A DNA stretch of 21,056 nt from JAZNBI01 sp045586995 (GTDB lineage Bacteria > Bacillota > Clostridia > Oscillospirales > CAG-272), in NCBI GenBank assembly GCA_045586995.1, contig JAZNBI010000045.1, positions 1 through 21,056 of the forward strand, written 5' to 3'. This document shows positions 1 through 6,931 of this stretch, piece after piece. A program made the position numbers and the translations under genes. Position 1 is the first letter of the stretch; each line of letters begins with the position of its first letter. A model generated the notes under the pieces. That model was given only the letters and a program-made list of their open reading frames with translations, did no database searches and was not told where the DNA came from.

Positions 1-219
1 GACGGCAGAGGTCCTTACACCGAGCTTGCAAAAGGCCGTGCCTATATAGTTCATCTCGTCCCAAAGGCGTTGATAAGAATATTCGTTATATTCATTTGCA
101 TCCTTGTAAAAATAAAGTGTTTTATCTCCGAAAAGCTCTGCACCGGATTTTACAAGATGTCTAAGATCGTCAATAACCTTCGGTGGCTTTGCGCCTGCAA
201 GATTGTTTATCATTTTCAT
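1..219 (-). CDS. AMP-binding (long-chain acyl-CoA synthetase-like) ligase, N-terminal 73 residues
   Basis: Only the first 73 codons are in the window; the rest lies beyond the left edge. The start is ATG at 219-217, chosen because a GGGAG SD lies 10 nt upstream and a consensus promoter precedes it. The visible residues (VIDDLRHLVKSGAELFGDKT, then YNEYSYQRLWDEM, then IGTAFCKLGV) match the usual opening of ANL-superfamily acyl-CoA ligases: an amphipathic stretch, 'GDKTLYFYK', an 'YSYQ' segment, and the helix leading to 'LG(V/I)'. Family members adenylate a carboxylate (often a fatty acid) with ATP and load it onto CoA. The catalytic motifs (P-loop TSGTTGxPK, hinge) are outside the window, so substrate and completeness cannot be judged. 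The family call rests on recalled N-terminal similarity only. Confidence 0.7.
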   Translation of the reverse strand, partial: MKMINNLAGAKPPKVIDDLRHLVKSGAELFGDKTLYFYKDANEYNEYSYQRLWDEMNYIGTAFCKLGVRTSAV

Positions 220-272
220 TAAACAATTTCTCCCTGTTTCTCAGATTTAATTTTTTAACAAAAACCTTTCCC

Positions 273-301
273 ATTATATATGAAATGTACAATTTTGTCA
301 A
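273..301 (-). promoter_or_regulatory. Consensus sigma-A promoter of the acyl-CoA ligase gene
   Basis: On the minus strand, TTGACA (301-296) and TATAAT (278-273) are separated by exactly 17 bp. Both hexamers are perfect consensus. The start codon is about 54 bp downstream of the -10 box. Confidence 0.85.
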
Positions 302-407
302 GTTTTAACTCTCCGGTTTTAAAGTCAAACCCGTTTGAACTCAATTTTTTACATATTTTATGTTAATTGGTAATAAAAAGTATGATTTTTGTTAACATTT
401 ACGCCCT

Positions 408-1382
408 TTAATTTATCCGAAGCGTTTTTTGTCTGCGTATATCGGTTCCCTCGAAAAAGCGCACCGAATATTCGCCGAAAAGCCGACTTATTATTCTGTC
501 GGGATATTTCTGCGTCAGCTCGTTTTGAAGCAGATTAGTGCTTATAATCGTGGATTTCTTCAAATTCATTCGAGTGTTGATAACAGTATAAACGCAGGAA
601 ACCGTAAACTGATTTCCCACCTCTGTGCCAAGGTCGTCGATTATCAAAAGGTCTGCGCTGTAATATCTGTCTATATCGACGTTGCTTGAGCCGTATGCGC
701 TGTTACCGTATTTCTGATTCTCAAAATCCGAGATCATATTGACCGCGTTGGCATAAAGCACGTCAAATCCCTTGTCGATAATAACGCGTGCCACCGCACT
801 CGACAGATGAGTCTTACCGAGCCCCGTCCCTCCTATAAATATGAAATTTCCGTACGTTTTATCATCAAATCCCTCGGAAAAATCCTTCATAATTTGGTAA
901 TTACTCGTCATACGTGCGAGGATTTCCGGCTTTTGAGCATAATATTTAAGGTCGAAATTTTCGAACGTCTGACTGTTGAGTAAATTTGCAATTCCCGATG
1001 ATTCGTAGCCCGCCATAATAAGCGCGCGCTTCATACAGTCGCACATCATAAGGTCGTCGCGATATCCCGTATCCTTGCATTTTTCACATTCGTATTTTAT
1101 GTCGGTATAGTCCGAGGGATACCCGTGCGCGTTCAAAAGCGCGGCGCGCTCGGCATTCAGCTCCTCATTTTTGCGCTTTACGGCTTCAAGCGTGCCGTCC
1201 GAGCGCAGCACTGCCGTCATTATCTCAAAGCCGACGCTGCCAAGCTTTGCATCAAGCTCGCGAATTTCGGGAATTTTTGCGTGCACCTCTGCGCGACGCG
1301 CCCGTTCCGATTCGAGAGCGTGATTATATTTTTGACGATATTCCTCGCTTATACGTTTATAATTGCTTTTACTGTATCCCAT
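408..1382 (-). CDS. DnaI/DnaC-like helicase-loader ATPase (IstB-type AAA+)
   Basis: 324 residues. The N-terminal ~95 residues are charged and helical. A cysteine cluster follows (C99, C102, C114, C116), a zinc-site arrangement seen in DnaI-type loaders. The AAA+ core has Walker A GGTGLGKT at 184-191, Walker B LLIIDDLG at 245-252, a sensor-1-like STN at 281-283 and an arginine-finger segment RIISRL near 296-301. Loaders of this family load the replicative helicase at origins and restart sites. The gene is second in an operon with the DnaD-domain gene: its SD (GGAGG, 5 nt before ATG) lies right after the upstream stop codon, 11 nt away. A transposon IstB is the main alternative, but the cysteine cluster, the DnaD neighbour and the absence of any IstA argue for a chromosomal loader. 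Confidence 0.85.
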   Translation of the reverse strand: MGYSKSNYKRISEEYRQKYNHALESERARRAEVHAKIPEIRELDAKLGSVGFEIMTAVLRSDGTLEAVKRKNEELNAERAALLNAHGYPSDYTDIKYECEKCKDTGYRDDLMMCDCMKRALIMAGYESSGIANLLNSQTFENFDLKYYAQKPEILARMTSNYQIMKDFSEGFDDKTYGNFIFIGGTGLGKTHLSSAVARVIIDKGFDVLYANAVNMISDFENQKYGNSAYGSSNVDIDRYYSADLLIIDDLGTEVGNQFTVSCVYTVINTRMNLKKSTIISTNLLQNELTQKYPDRIISRLFGEYSVRFFEGTDIRRQKTLRIN

Positions 1383-1393
1383 ATCGCCCTCCG

Positions 1394-2437
1394 TTATTTT
1401 TTGAGCTTGAATTCGTTTCCGTAGCTGCTCTTAAGCGCCGCTTCAAAGAAATCGTCGGTGTTAAAGCTCTTGCCCAATTCAAGCGGCGTTTCCTTTTGAG
1501 CGCCGAGCGCCTCCTCTATTTCTTCAAGAGTTTTATACCCTTCTGCTGCCCATCTTTGCAAAATAGCGTTTGCATATGCCATAGACGGCTCGTTTATAGA
1601 ATCGACCGTCAGCTCATAAGCTTTCCTTATGATCTCCTCGCCGTAGCCGAGCTGCTGCGTCCAGGAAAAGATAAACTTCTTTTCCTTTGTCGAAAATTCA
1701 CGCGTCTTGATGCCAAACATAGAGCGTATCTTCGATTCTGTTGCACTTGCGTTTTCTATGTATTTAAGCTTTTCCTGAAGAAAATCGGTATCAGTAACTC
1801 CCTCATCAAAAAGCCCTATCGCCATTTTTTCTATATATCTCATTGACTTTTTGCCGAGCTTTGCGCAATGCGCAAGCAAAATAAGCACATATTCCTGTTC
1901 GAAGCCGAGATATTCGACAAACGACACGAGCGTGGAGATCTCTTTTGTGTTTAACATCTTACCGAGCACCTGCTGAGCTTCGTTTATAAGCGACGCTAAG
2001 CCCCGACGCTGCTCTAATATCGACGCAAGCTCGTCGGTCGAATAATAAGGCAGCTCTTTTCTAAGAGAAACCTTATCCGATGTAACGGCGGCAGCATCCT
2101 TTTTTGCGCCCGATTTTTTTTCGTCCTCGGCTACGCTATTGTCTTTTGCGACGGGTTTGGCATTGTCCGAATTTTTCTGTCTTTTTGATTTTTTTGACTC
2201 GGATCTATGCTCAATAATTCCCGCGCCTCTCCAAAAAGAGAGGTACAAATCAAGCTGAGCCCTATCGCAGCCGATTAAAGAAGCCAACTCATCCTTGCTG
2301 TCCTCATAACAGGTACGAAACTTTTCCGATGATGCCATCGCCATCAAAAAAAGTAATTCTTCCCTGTCCGCGCCCTTTTCAAGCGCCGACGACGGTATTG
2401 AAATCGCGCCGTTGCCGTAATTTATAAAAAACTTCAT
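1394..2437 (-). CDS. DnaD-domain replication initiation protein with two DnaB_2/DnaD domains
   Basis: 347 residues. The N-terminal ~80 residues resemble the winged-helix part of DnaD-like proteins (short helices, then LASLIGCDRAQLDLYLSFW). A Lys/Asp/Ala-rich low-complexity linker spans about 82-125. Two helical DnaD-type domains follow, at about 145-225 and 235-310. The second ends in the family signature YANAILQRW (Tyr, Ile, Trp pattern near residue 290). DnaD and DnaB of Bacillus act between DnaA and the helicase loader. Here the protein is encoded directly upstream of a DnaI-like ATPase, which fits that role. The SD (AAAGGA) is 15 nt before ATG, rather far. The gene's promoter is at 2517-2544. 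Confidence 0.85.
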   Translation of the reverse strand: MKFFINYGNGAISIPSSALEKGADREELLFLMAMASSEKFRTCYEDSKDELASLIGCDRAQLDLYLSFWRGAGIIEHRSESKKSKRQKNSDNAKPVAKDNSVAEDEKKSGAKKDAAAVTSDKVSLRKELPYYSTDELASILEQRRGLASLINEAQQVLGKMLNTKEISTLVSFVEYLGFEQEYVLILLAHCAKLGKKSMRYIEKMAIGLFDEGVTDTDFLQEKLKYIENASATESKIRSMFGIKTREFSTKEKKFIFSWTQQLGYGEEIIRKAYELTVDSINEPSMAYANAILQRWAAEGYKTLEEIEEALGAQKETPLELGKSFNTDDFFEAALKSSYGNEFKLKK

Positions 2438-2481
2438 TTATTTAGGCGTGCATCCTTTCCTTTTGATTTTTGTCCGATTTT

Positions 2482-2514
2482 AGCCCTCTTTCAGCAATTC
2501 AAGGGGCTTTTTTG
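2482..2514. terminator. Hairpin at the 5' end of the dnaD mRNA; reads as an intrinsic terminator on the plus strand
   Basis: AGCCC (2482-2486) pairs with GGGCT (2504-2508). On the plus strand it is followed by a run of Ts (2508-2513). No plus-strand gene lies upstream. On the minus strand it falls at the predicted 5' end of the dnaD transcript, so it could be a 5' stabilising stem-loop or a block to antisense transcripts. Confidence 0.5.
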
Positions 2515-2516
2515 TT

Positions 2517-2544
2517 ATTATAACAGATTATTTAAAAAAAGCAA
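2517..2544 (-). promoter_or_regulatory. Extended -10 promoter for the dnaD-dnaI-like operon
   Basis: On the minus strand, TGTTATAAT gives an extended -10 (TATAAT at 2522-2517) with a poor TTGCTT -35 at 2544-2539 (16-bp spacer). It lies about 80 bp upstream of the dnaD start and about 125-215 bp from the DnaA-box-like cluster. Confidence 0.6.
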
Positions 2545-2560
2545 AGCCCGCAAAAAGTCG

Positions 2561-2590
2561 GTGCTTGTCAAAATTCACAAAACAAAGCAC
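2561..2590 (-). terminator. Weak candidate terminator downstream of the tsaD operon
   Basis: On the minus strand, GTGCTT (2590-2585) pairs with AAGCAC (2566-2561) around an 18-nt loop, followed after three bases by five Ts. It is about 260 nt past the tsaD stop, so the call is uncertain. Confidence 0.3.
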
Positions 2591-2643
2591 TGAAGCGGCT
2601 CCGTCGGCATTGCTCGAAAAAGCTCGAATTTTTTAAGTTTTAT

Positions 2644-2736
2644 TTTTCCACAACAGTATTTTTTACGAAATATACGCCTATAAAGCTTTTGCGGAGCATT
2701 CTCCACACCCTGTGGAAAAGTGGTGTGGAAAAGTGG
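2644..2736. promoter_or_regulatory. Cluster of four near-consensus DnaA boxes with a perfect tandem 13-bp repeat
   Basis: Compared with the DnaA box TTATCCACA, the window has TTTTCCACA at 2644-2652 (+), TTCTCCACA at 2699-2707 (+), and TGTGGAAAA (TTTTCCACA on the minus strand) at 2711-2719 and 2724-2732. Each differs from consensus only at position 3. The last two are part of a perfect tandem repeat TGTGGAAAAGTGG (2711-2723, 2724-2736). A very AT-rich stretch follows (2737-2850), as in a DNA unwinding element. The gap lies between the end of tsaD and the dnaD promoter. That DnaA binds here is inferred. The rest of the 2438-2852 gap holds the dnaD promoter and a weak hairpin (2561-2590). Confidence 0.55.
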
Positions 2737-2852
2737 ATTTTTGCATTTTTTCAAATATTTTTTTATTTTTGTTAATTTTGATGAAATTTTAGAAAATTCA
2801 TTCCTTTAAAGCATAAATTAAAGCCGTCTTAAATATAATTTTCAACCGAAAA

Positions 2853-3875
2853 TCAATCGCACGCAGACGCGTTTAAAAAGGTATCGGCAAATTTTCGCTC
2901 CTTAAACTCAAAATATCCCGCCGCCGCAACCATTGCTCCGTTGTCGGTGCAAAGATTTCTCGGCGGAACTATAAATTTAATATCCTCCTCGCGGCAAAGC
3001 TCCTCAAGCGCCGAGCGAATATGCGAATTTGCCGCAACTCCGCCCGAAAGCACAAGCTGTTTTTTGCCGTTTTTCCAGGTATCCGACATTCTCCCCACAG
3101 CAAGTCGGGTCTTTTTTACGATTGCATCGGTAACCGCCGCCGTATAGCTTGCCGCAAGATTTTCTCGGTTCGGCTCGATTCCCTTTTGGCGAAGCTCGTT
3201 AATATAATTCAAAGCCGCCGTTTTAAGTCCGCTAAACGAAAAATCAAGATTATCCCCCACGAGCGCGGGTGACGGAAGGCGAATCTCCCTTTTATCACCC
3301 TCATAAGCCAATTTGTCGAGCGCAGCTCCGCCGGGATATTCCATTCCTATAACGCGGGCTATCTTATCAAACGCCTCACCTGCGGCGTCATCGCGAGTGC
3401 TTCCTATCTCCTCGAAATCGGTATAGCTTTTCACGTTATAAAACGAGGTATGACCTCCCGACACGACCAACGCCAAAAAAGGCGGTCTGAGCTCGGCATC
3501 CGCAAGATAAGCGGCGGCAACGTGCGCGTTTATATGATTTACCGACACCAGCGGAATACCCTTGGAAAAGGCAAGCGACTTTGCAAAATTTACTCCGACA
3601 AGGAGCGCTCCGATAAGCCCCGGATGCGTCGTGACCGCAATAGCACCGATCTCCGAAAGCGATATTCCCGCCTCTCTCAGCGCCTGATATGTAATACCCG
3701 ACACCGCTTCAATATGCGCGCGGCTTGCAATTTCAGGCACTACTCCGCCGTACAGACGGTGTATATCTATTTGCGAAGCCACGATATCCGACCTTATTAT
3801 TCTATGAAAGTCATCGATTTCAACCACTGCGGCAGAGGTTTCATCACAAGAGCTTTCAATACCCAAAACATACAT
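2853..3875 (-). CDS. tsaD: tRNA N6-threonylcarbamoyladenosine transferase TsaD
   Basis: 340 residues, the normal length. It opens with the family signature GIESSCDETSAA (5-16). The metal-binding HxxxH motif is H114 and H118 in the stretch NHINAHVAAAYL. Also present are the glycine-rich VSGGHTS (138-144), LSGGVAAN (276-283), and D311 in CTDNGAM, the second metal-binding segment. TsaD is an ASKHA-fold enzyme that transfers the threonylcarbamoyl group to A37 of ANN-decoding tRNAs, working with TsaB and TsaE. Neither partner gene is in the window. The gene is last in a five-gene minus-strand operon, 15 nt after rimI, which is the common rimI-tsaD pairing in bacteria. All key residues are intact. 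Confidence 0.97.
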   Translation of the reverse strand: MYVLGIESSCDETSAAVVEIDDFHRIIRSDIVASQIDIHRLYGGVVPEIASRAHIEAVSGITYQALREAGISLSEIGAIAVTTHPGLIGALLVGVNFAKSLAFSKGIPLVSVNHINAHVAAAYLADAELRPPFLALVVSGGHTSFYNVKSYTDFEEIGSTRDDAAGEAFDKIARVIGMEYPGGAALDKLAYEGDKREIRLPSPALVGDNLDFSFSGLKTAALNYINELRQKGIEPNRENLAASYTAAVTDAIVKKTRLAVGRMSDTWKNGKKQLVLSGGVAANSHIRSALEELCREEDIKFIVPPRNLCTDNGAMVAAAGYFEFKERKFADTFLNASACD

Positions 3876-3890
3876 CAGAAGATTACCTCG

Positions 3891-4334
3891 TTAAAATTCG
3901 TTAAAAATTAATTCCATAAGCAGAGCGTTCTCAGTGGGGTTTTTGTAAAAATTCACACGGCTTCCCACCGTGCGAAATCCAAGCGAGCCATACAAAGAAA
4001 TTGCGGCGGTATTTGATTCGCGCACCTCAAGAGAGAAGCTCGTAAAGCCGTATTTTTTATATCCTTCGATCAATCCGCAAAGCAATTTTCTCGCATATCC
4101 GCGGCGTCTTGCATCGGGATGAGTTGCAAGATTTACGATTTGTATCTCGCCGCAAACCGCAACGAAGCTGCAATAAGCCAAAACTCCCTGCTCGGAGGAC
4201 AGTACGAGCGCCTTCATATTTTCGTTGTCAATGTAAAGGCGAAGCGCTTCTTCGCTCGTCGGCTCGGAAAAGCAATAGCGTTCAATTTGCGAAATCTCGC
4301 AAATATCATTTTCATTCATCGGCCGCAAAATCAT
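3891..4334 (-). CDS. rimI: GNAT acetyltransferase RimI (ribosomal protein S18 alanine N-acetyltransferase)
   Basis: 147 residues, a single GNAT domain of the typical RimI size. The acetyl-CoA pyrophosphate-binding loop is visible as HPDARRRGYARKLL (about 77-90). It is followed by the late-domain pattern LEVRESNTAAISLYGSLGFR, in which the Asn and Tyr match the RimI consensus ExRxSNxxAxxLYxxxGF. RimI acetylates the N-terminal alanine of S18, though clostridial homologues may have other targets. The start ATG at 4334-4332 overlaps the ywlE-like stop codon by 4 nt (ATGA), indicating translational coupling. A second Met five codons in (MNENDIC) is an alternative start. Confidence 0.9.
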   Translation of the reverse strand: MILRPMNENDICEISQIERYCFSEPTSEEALRLYIDNENMKALVLSSEQGVLAYCSFVAVCGEIQIVNLATHPDARRRGYARKLLCGLIEGYKKYGFTSFSLEVRESNTAAISLYGSLGFRTVGSRVNFYKNPTENALLMELIFNEF

Positions 4335-4864
4335 AATTTTTCACCGTTTTCGCCAAAAAACATCTCAACTATTCCCTGCTTGATTTCCTTAAGGCAGCGA
4401 ACGTAGCTTTCGACATCGGTTCCGTAAGGGTCGAAAATATCACGCGGCATACAAAAAATTTTAGAAGAATATTGCGGGAAATTAAGCATAAGCTGCATTG
4501 CGTGCGACGACGAAATCCCTATTATTTTGTCGCATGAGTCTAAAATACGGGCATCTATCGTCTGTGAGCGATGGGCAATATAATTATTATCCTCGGTTGG
4601 GAAAACACCCTCGCGCTTCAACGCTTCCACCGCGTTTTCGGCAATCGGAGCGCTGTCTGCAAAAAGTCCCGCTGAAACCGCCTTTAGCCCATATTTATTT
4701 GCATTTTGCTCCGACCTTACCATATCGTTCAACAGCGCAGCCGCCATCGGACTGCGGCAGGTATTGCCCGTGCAAACGAAGCAAACCCTCAAAATATCAT
4801 CCTCGCGCTCGGAAAGCAGCGCCTCAAATGAAAAATCCTCGGTTTTTTCAAGCAGATCCTTCAT
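4331..4864 (-). CDS. ywlE: Low-molecular-weight phosphatase of the YwlE protein-arginine phosphatase type
   Basis: 177 residues from the ATG at 4864-4862, chosen because GAGAGGA lies 6 nt upstream; a longer reading to 4921 would run into the preceding gene. A ~25-residue charged N-terminal extension precedes the phosphate-binding loop CTGNTCRS, with nucleophile C31 and R37 in the CX5R motif. T35 occupies the position that in Bacillus YwlE is Thr11, the residue known to favour phospho-arginine over phospho-tyrosine. The general-acid Asp lies in DIFDPYG near residue 143. The likely role is removal of phospho-arginine marks made by a McsB-type kinase. No mcsB is in the window, so that partnership is inferred. 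The stop overlaps the rimI start (ATGA). Confidence 0.85.
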   Translation of the reverse strand: MKDLLEKTEDFSFEALLSEREDDILRVCFVCTGNTCRSPMAAALLNDMVRSEQNANKYGLKAVSAGLFADSAPIAENAVEALKREGVFPTEDNNYIAHRSQTIDARILDSCDKIIGISSSHAMQLMLNFPQYSSKIFCMPRDIFDPYGTDVESYVRCLKEIKQGIVEMFFGENGEKL

Positions 4865-4875
4865 AAAAAATCCTC

Positions 4876-5616
4876 TCAGCCCGAAACATACTCGGAGAGC
4901 ACGTCTCCCGCAACCACGCACCGCCCCTCGGCGCTGTTATAAATAAACGTTCTGCCGACATTGTACGCGGCAACGTATCCGCTCTCCGTACCCGAATCCT
5001 CGAGCAATCCCAGAAATTCGACACCCTCACCCTCAAGCTCGGGAGTATAGCTCTGCGGATCATCGACCGGATAATAGACCGTTCGGTCGGCGGCAAGACG
5101 AAAATACGTCAGCTTGTAATATATTCCCTCATACTTTGACGAGCAGAATTTTACCGTCATGCTGTATTGCGAAGCTATTGCGGGATATTCGACGGCGTTA
5201 CCGTTCAAATAGACGTCCAATACCTCGTCTATCTCTTCTTTGTCGCTTATCGTTTCAAAAGTAATATCCTGCTCGGTTCTGCAAAGCAGAATTTTATAGG
5301 GGTCAAGCTCACTCAGCGTCGGCAGCGAAACGTCGGATGCGTAAAGCACGCTTCCGTTTCCGTCGCTGAGCCATTCGGTCGGGTCAAGCCCCTCGATCTT
5401 ATAAAACTTATATTTAACGCCCGAGGTGCGATTGGTAAAATATCTGTCGCCTATCGCAATCGGCTCATAGCACGCCGGCGCAAATTTATAAGTAATATTC
5501 TTTCGGGAATCCTCAAGCGAGCCGTCATCATTAAACGCGGTGCGTCTGAACACCGAGCATGAGCTCATCAACAGTGCGAGTACCAGCACAAAAGAAATCA
5601 GCGCGATTTTTTTCAT
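4876..5616 (-). CDS. Predicted lipoprotein of unknown function in the tsaD operon
   Basis: 246 residues. The N-terminus is a lipoprotein signal peptide: MKK, a hydrophobic core (IALISFVLVLALLM), then MSSC with the lipidated Cys at about 20. The -3 residue is Met, slightly off the usual Leu but tolerated. The mature part is acidic and rich in Tyr, Asp and Glu, suggesting a secreted beta-rich domain, but I recognise no family. The SD AAAGGA precedes ATG at 5616. The gene lies 27 nt after the deaminase stop and 11 nt before the phosphatase start, so it is a genuine operon member. It would be anchored on the outer face of the membrane. Confidence 0.8.
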   Translation of the reverse strand: MKKIALISFVLVLALLMSSCSVFRRTAFNDDGSLEDSRKNITYKFAPACYEPIAIGDRYFTNRTSGVKYKFYKIEGLDPTEWLSDGNGSVLYASDVSLPTLSELDPYKILLCRTEQDITFETISDKEEIDEVLDVYLNGNAVEYPAIASQYSMTVKFCSSKYEGIYYKLTYFRLAADRTVYYPVDDPQSYTPELEGEGVEFLGLLEDSGTESGYVAAYNVGRTFIYNSAEGRCVVAGDVLSEYVSG

Positions 5617-5643
5617 ATATGCAAATCCTTTTCAAATTTTATC

Positions 5644-6132
5644 TCAATATCCGAACTTACCGTCCAAGGAATCGTCGTTTTCGATCCAATCGGCAACGTC
5701 TATCACGCGGAAATTAGTTCTGTCGTCACGAATAACCACCTTCGATATACCCGCGTTGATGATCATACGCTTGCACATCATACAGCTGTTCGTGCCCGAA
5801 ACGAGCAGTCCGTTCTCCGGTTCAATACACGCCATATAAAGAGTCGCGCCGAGCGTCTGCTCTCGGGATGCCGCAATAATTGCATTCGCCTCGGAATGAA
5901 CCGAGCGGCAAAGCTCATAACGCTCTCCGCGAGGTATCTGAAGCTTTTCACGGATACACCGTCCAATATCGTTACAGTTTTTTCTGCCTCTGGGCGCGCC
6001 GTTATATCCTGTTGAAATAATCACGTCGTTTTTAACGATGATAGCGCCAAACTTACGGCGCAGACAAGTGCTTCTTTCCGCAACGGTTTGAGCAATATCC
6101 AAATAATAATTTTCCTTTGATACCCGTTCCAT
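5644..6132 (-). CDS. Deoxycytidylate (dCMP) deaminase family, ComEB-like
   Basis: 162 residues from ATG 6132-6130, chosen because GGAGG sits 4-5 nt upstream. The longer in-frame reading to 6243 crosses the promoter. Catalytic zinc residues are intact: H79 and E81 in the motif HSEANAI, and C117/C120 in SCMMCKRM. The segments TGYNGAPRG (41-49) and the Cys-containing 53-59 stretch are typical of dCMP deaminases. Such enzymes convert dCMP to dUMP for thymidylate synthesis. It is the first gene of the five-gene operon ending in tsaD. Allosteric control by dCTP/dTTP is known for the family but cannot be read here. Confidence 0.92.
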   Translation of the reverse strand: MERVSKENYYLDIAQTVAERSTCLRRKFGAIIVKNDVIISTGYNGAPRGRKNCNDIGRCIREKLQIPRGERYELCRSVHSEANAIIAASREQTLGATLYMACIEPENGLLVSGTNSCMMCKRMIINAGISKVVIRDDRTNFRVIDVADWIENDDSLDGKFGY

Positions 6133-6202
6133 AACGCCTCCATAAATCCAATAATATACTTGTAGAAGCTTCAAAAATGCATAAAACTCCACATTATATA
6201 TA

Positions 6203-6231
6203 ATTATACATTTATTTTTGGCATAAATCAA
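6203..6231 (-). promoter_or_regulatory. Promoter of the dCMP deaminase-tsaD operon
   Basis: On the minus strand, TTGATT (6231-6226), a 17-bp spacer and TATAAT (6208-6203). A second TATAAT lies at 6198-6193. About 70 bp lie between the -10 and the deaminase start. Confidence 0.8.
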
Positions 6232-6331
6232 GTTATTTCTCAAATTTTATCCGAACGCACATTCGCGAAATATTATCGAGGCATTACTTGCACTCGGCGA
6301 CCCGACTTTATCATCCTTTATATACCAATAC

Positions 6332-6357
6332 CTCTCTTGTGTAAAGAGAGCTTTTTT
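6332..6357 (+). terminator. Intrinsic terminator reading on the plus strand with no plus gene upstream
   Basis: CTCTCTT (6332-6338) pairs perfectly with AAGAGAG (6344-6350) around a 5-nt loop, followed by C and six Ts. All recognised genes to its left are on the minus strand. Confidence 0.6.
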
Positions 6358-6370
6358 ATTTTCAAGCACT

Positions 6371-6391
6371 AAAAAAGCACCCTCACGGTGC
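6371..6391 (-). terminator. Intrinsic terminator of the DUF378 gene
   Basis: On the minus strand, GCACC and GGTGC (6391-6387, 6381-6377) form a 5-bp stem with a 5-nt loop, directly followed by six Ts (6376-6371). Confidence 0.75.
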
Positions 6392-6414
6392 AAATTATGC
6401 AAAAATAACCCGAC

Positions 6415-6451
6415 GGGCTGCCACAAAGCGCACGAGCTTTTGTGACAGCCC
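6415..6451. repeat. 13-bp imperfect inverted repeat in the DUF378 3' untranslated region
   Basis: GGGCTGCCACAAA (6415-6427) faces TTTGTGACAGCCC (6439-6451) with one mismatch and an 11-nt loop. It has no adjoining T-run on the plus strand and a poor one on the minus strand. It may be part of an interspersed palindromic repeat together with the two neighbouring hairpins. Confidence 0.55.
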
Positions 6452-6466
6452 CCGAAAAAATGCGAA

Positions 6467-6685
6467 TTAATCCTCGTCGAGTGCTTCAAAGCTTTCTCTG
6501 GCTCGGAAAATAAGCGATATACACCACACGCCCGCGAGCGCGACAATCGTATAAATTATTCTGCTTGCCACCGAGTCTTGCCCTCCGCATATCCACGCAA
6601 CTACGTCAAATTGAAAAAGTCCGATGCTTCCCCAGTTGAGAGCGCCGATAACGGTTAAAAATAAGGCGATTCTGTCTACAATCAT
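6467..6685 (-). CDS. DUF378 small membrane protein (YuzA-like)
   Basis: 72 residues. It has the DUF378 pattern: MIVDRIALFLTVIGALNWG (residues 1-19), GLFQFDVVAW, then a second hydrophobic segment IIYTIVALAGVWCISLIF, giving two transmembrane helices with an Asn-Trp-Gly motif in the first. A Cys-Gly-Gly loop connects them and the tail is acidic (ESFEALDED). The function of the family is unknown. A strong SD (AGGAGG, 7 nt) precedes ATG at 6685. It is monocistronic, with its own terminator at 6371-6391, and divergent from the exonuclease gene. Confidence 0.88.
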   Translation of the reverse strand: MIVDRIALFLTVIGALNWGSIGLFQFDVVAWICGGQDSVASRIIYTIVALAGVWCISLIFRARESFEALDED

Positions 6686-6793
6686 ATTTTTTCCTCCTGT
6701 TTTTTTGCGGATTTCTCCGTTTATCGATAGTTTTTACATCATCGCGTAAAATTATGTGCAAAAAATAAAAATATGATTAAAATCAAAAATCTA

Positions 6794-6822
6794 TTGAAGA
6801 TATGAAAGTTTTGTGATATAAT
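6794..6822 (+). promoter_or_regulatory. Extended sigma-A promoter for the exonuclease gene
   Basis: TTGAAG (6794-6799), a 17-bp spacer and TATAAT (6817-6822), with an upstream TG (6814-6815) forming an extended -10. The -10 box overlaps an in-frame ATG at 6821, which therefore cannot be the translation start. Confidence 0.85.
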
Positions 6823-6931
6823 GATTTGGATATGTGTTTTATTTCCAAAATATTTTGATTTGTTTTTTCGCTCGACAGCTCCCTGCCGACGAAAATTTAT
6901 AATAAAACTGTGTACTTTTACGGAGGAAATT

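Noticed and set aside
326..339. TCAAAC/GTTTGA hairpin downstream of the DnaI-like gene as terminator
   Set aside because: It is a short stem with a 2-nt loop and no proper T-run on the minus strand.
6247..6546. 99-residue minus-strand reading frame overlapping DUF378
   Set aside because: It has no SD, runs through a terminator and hairpins, and overlaps a convincing gene in another frame.
6821..6931. Upstream in-frame ATG extension of the exonuclease
   Set aside because: The ATG overlaps the -10 box of a strong promoter and has no SD, whereas TTG 6932 has GGAGG at normal spacing.
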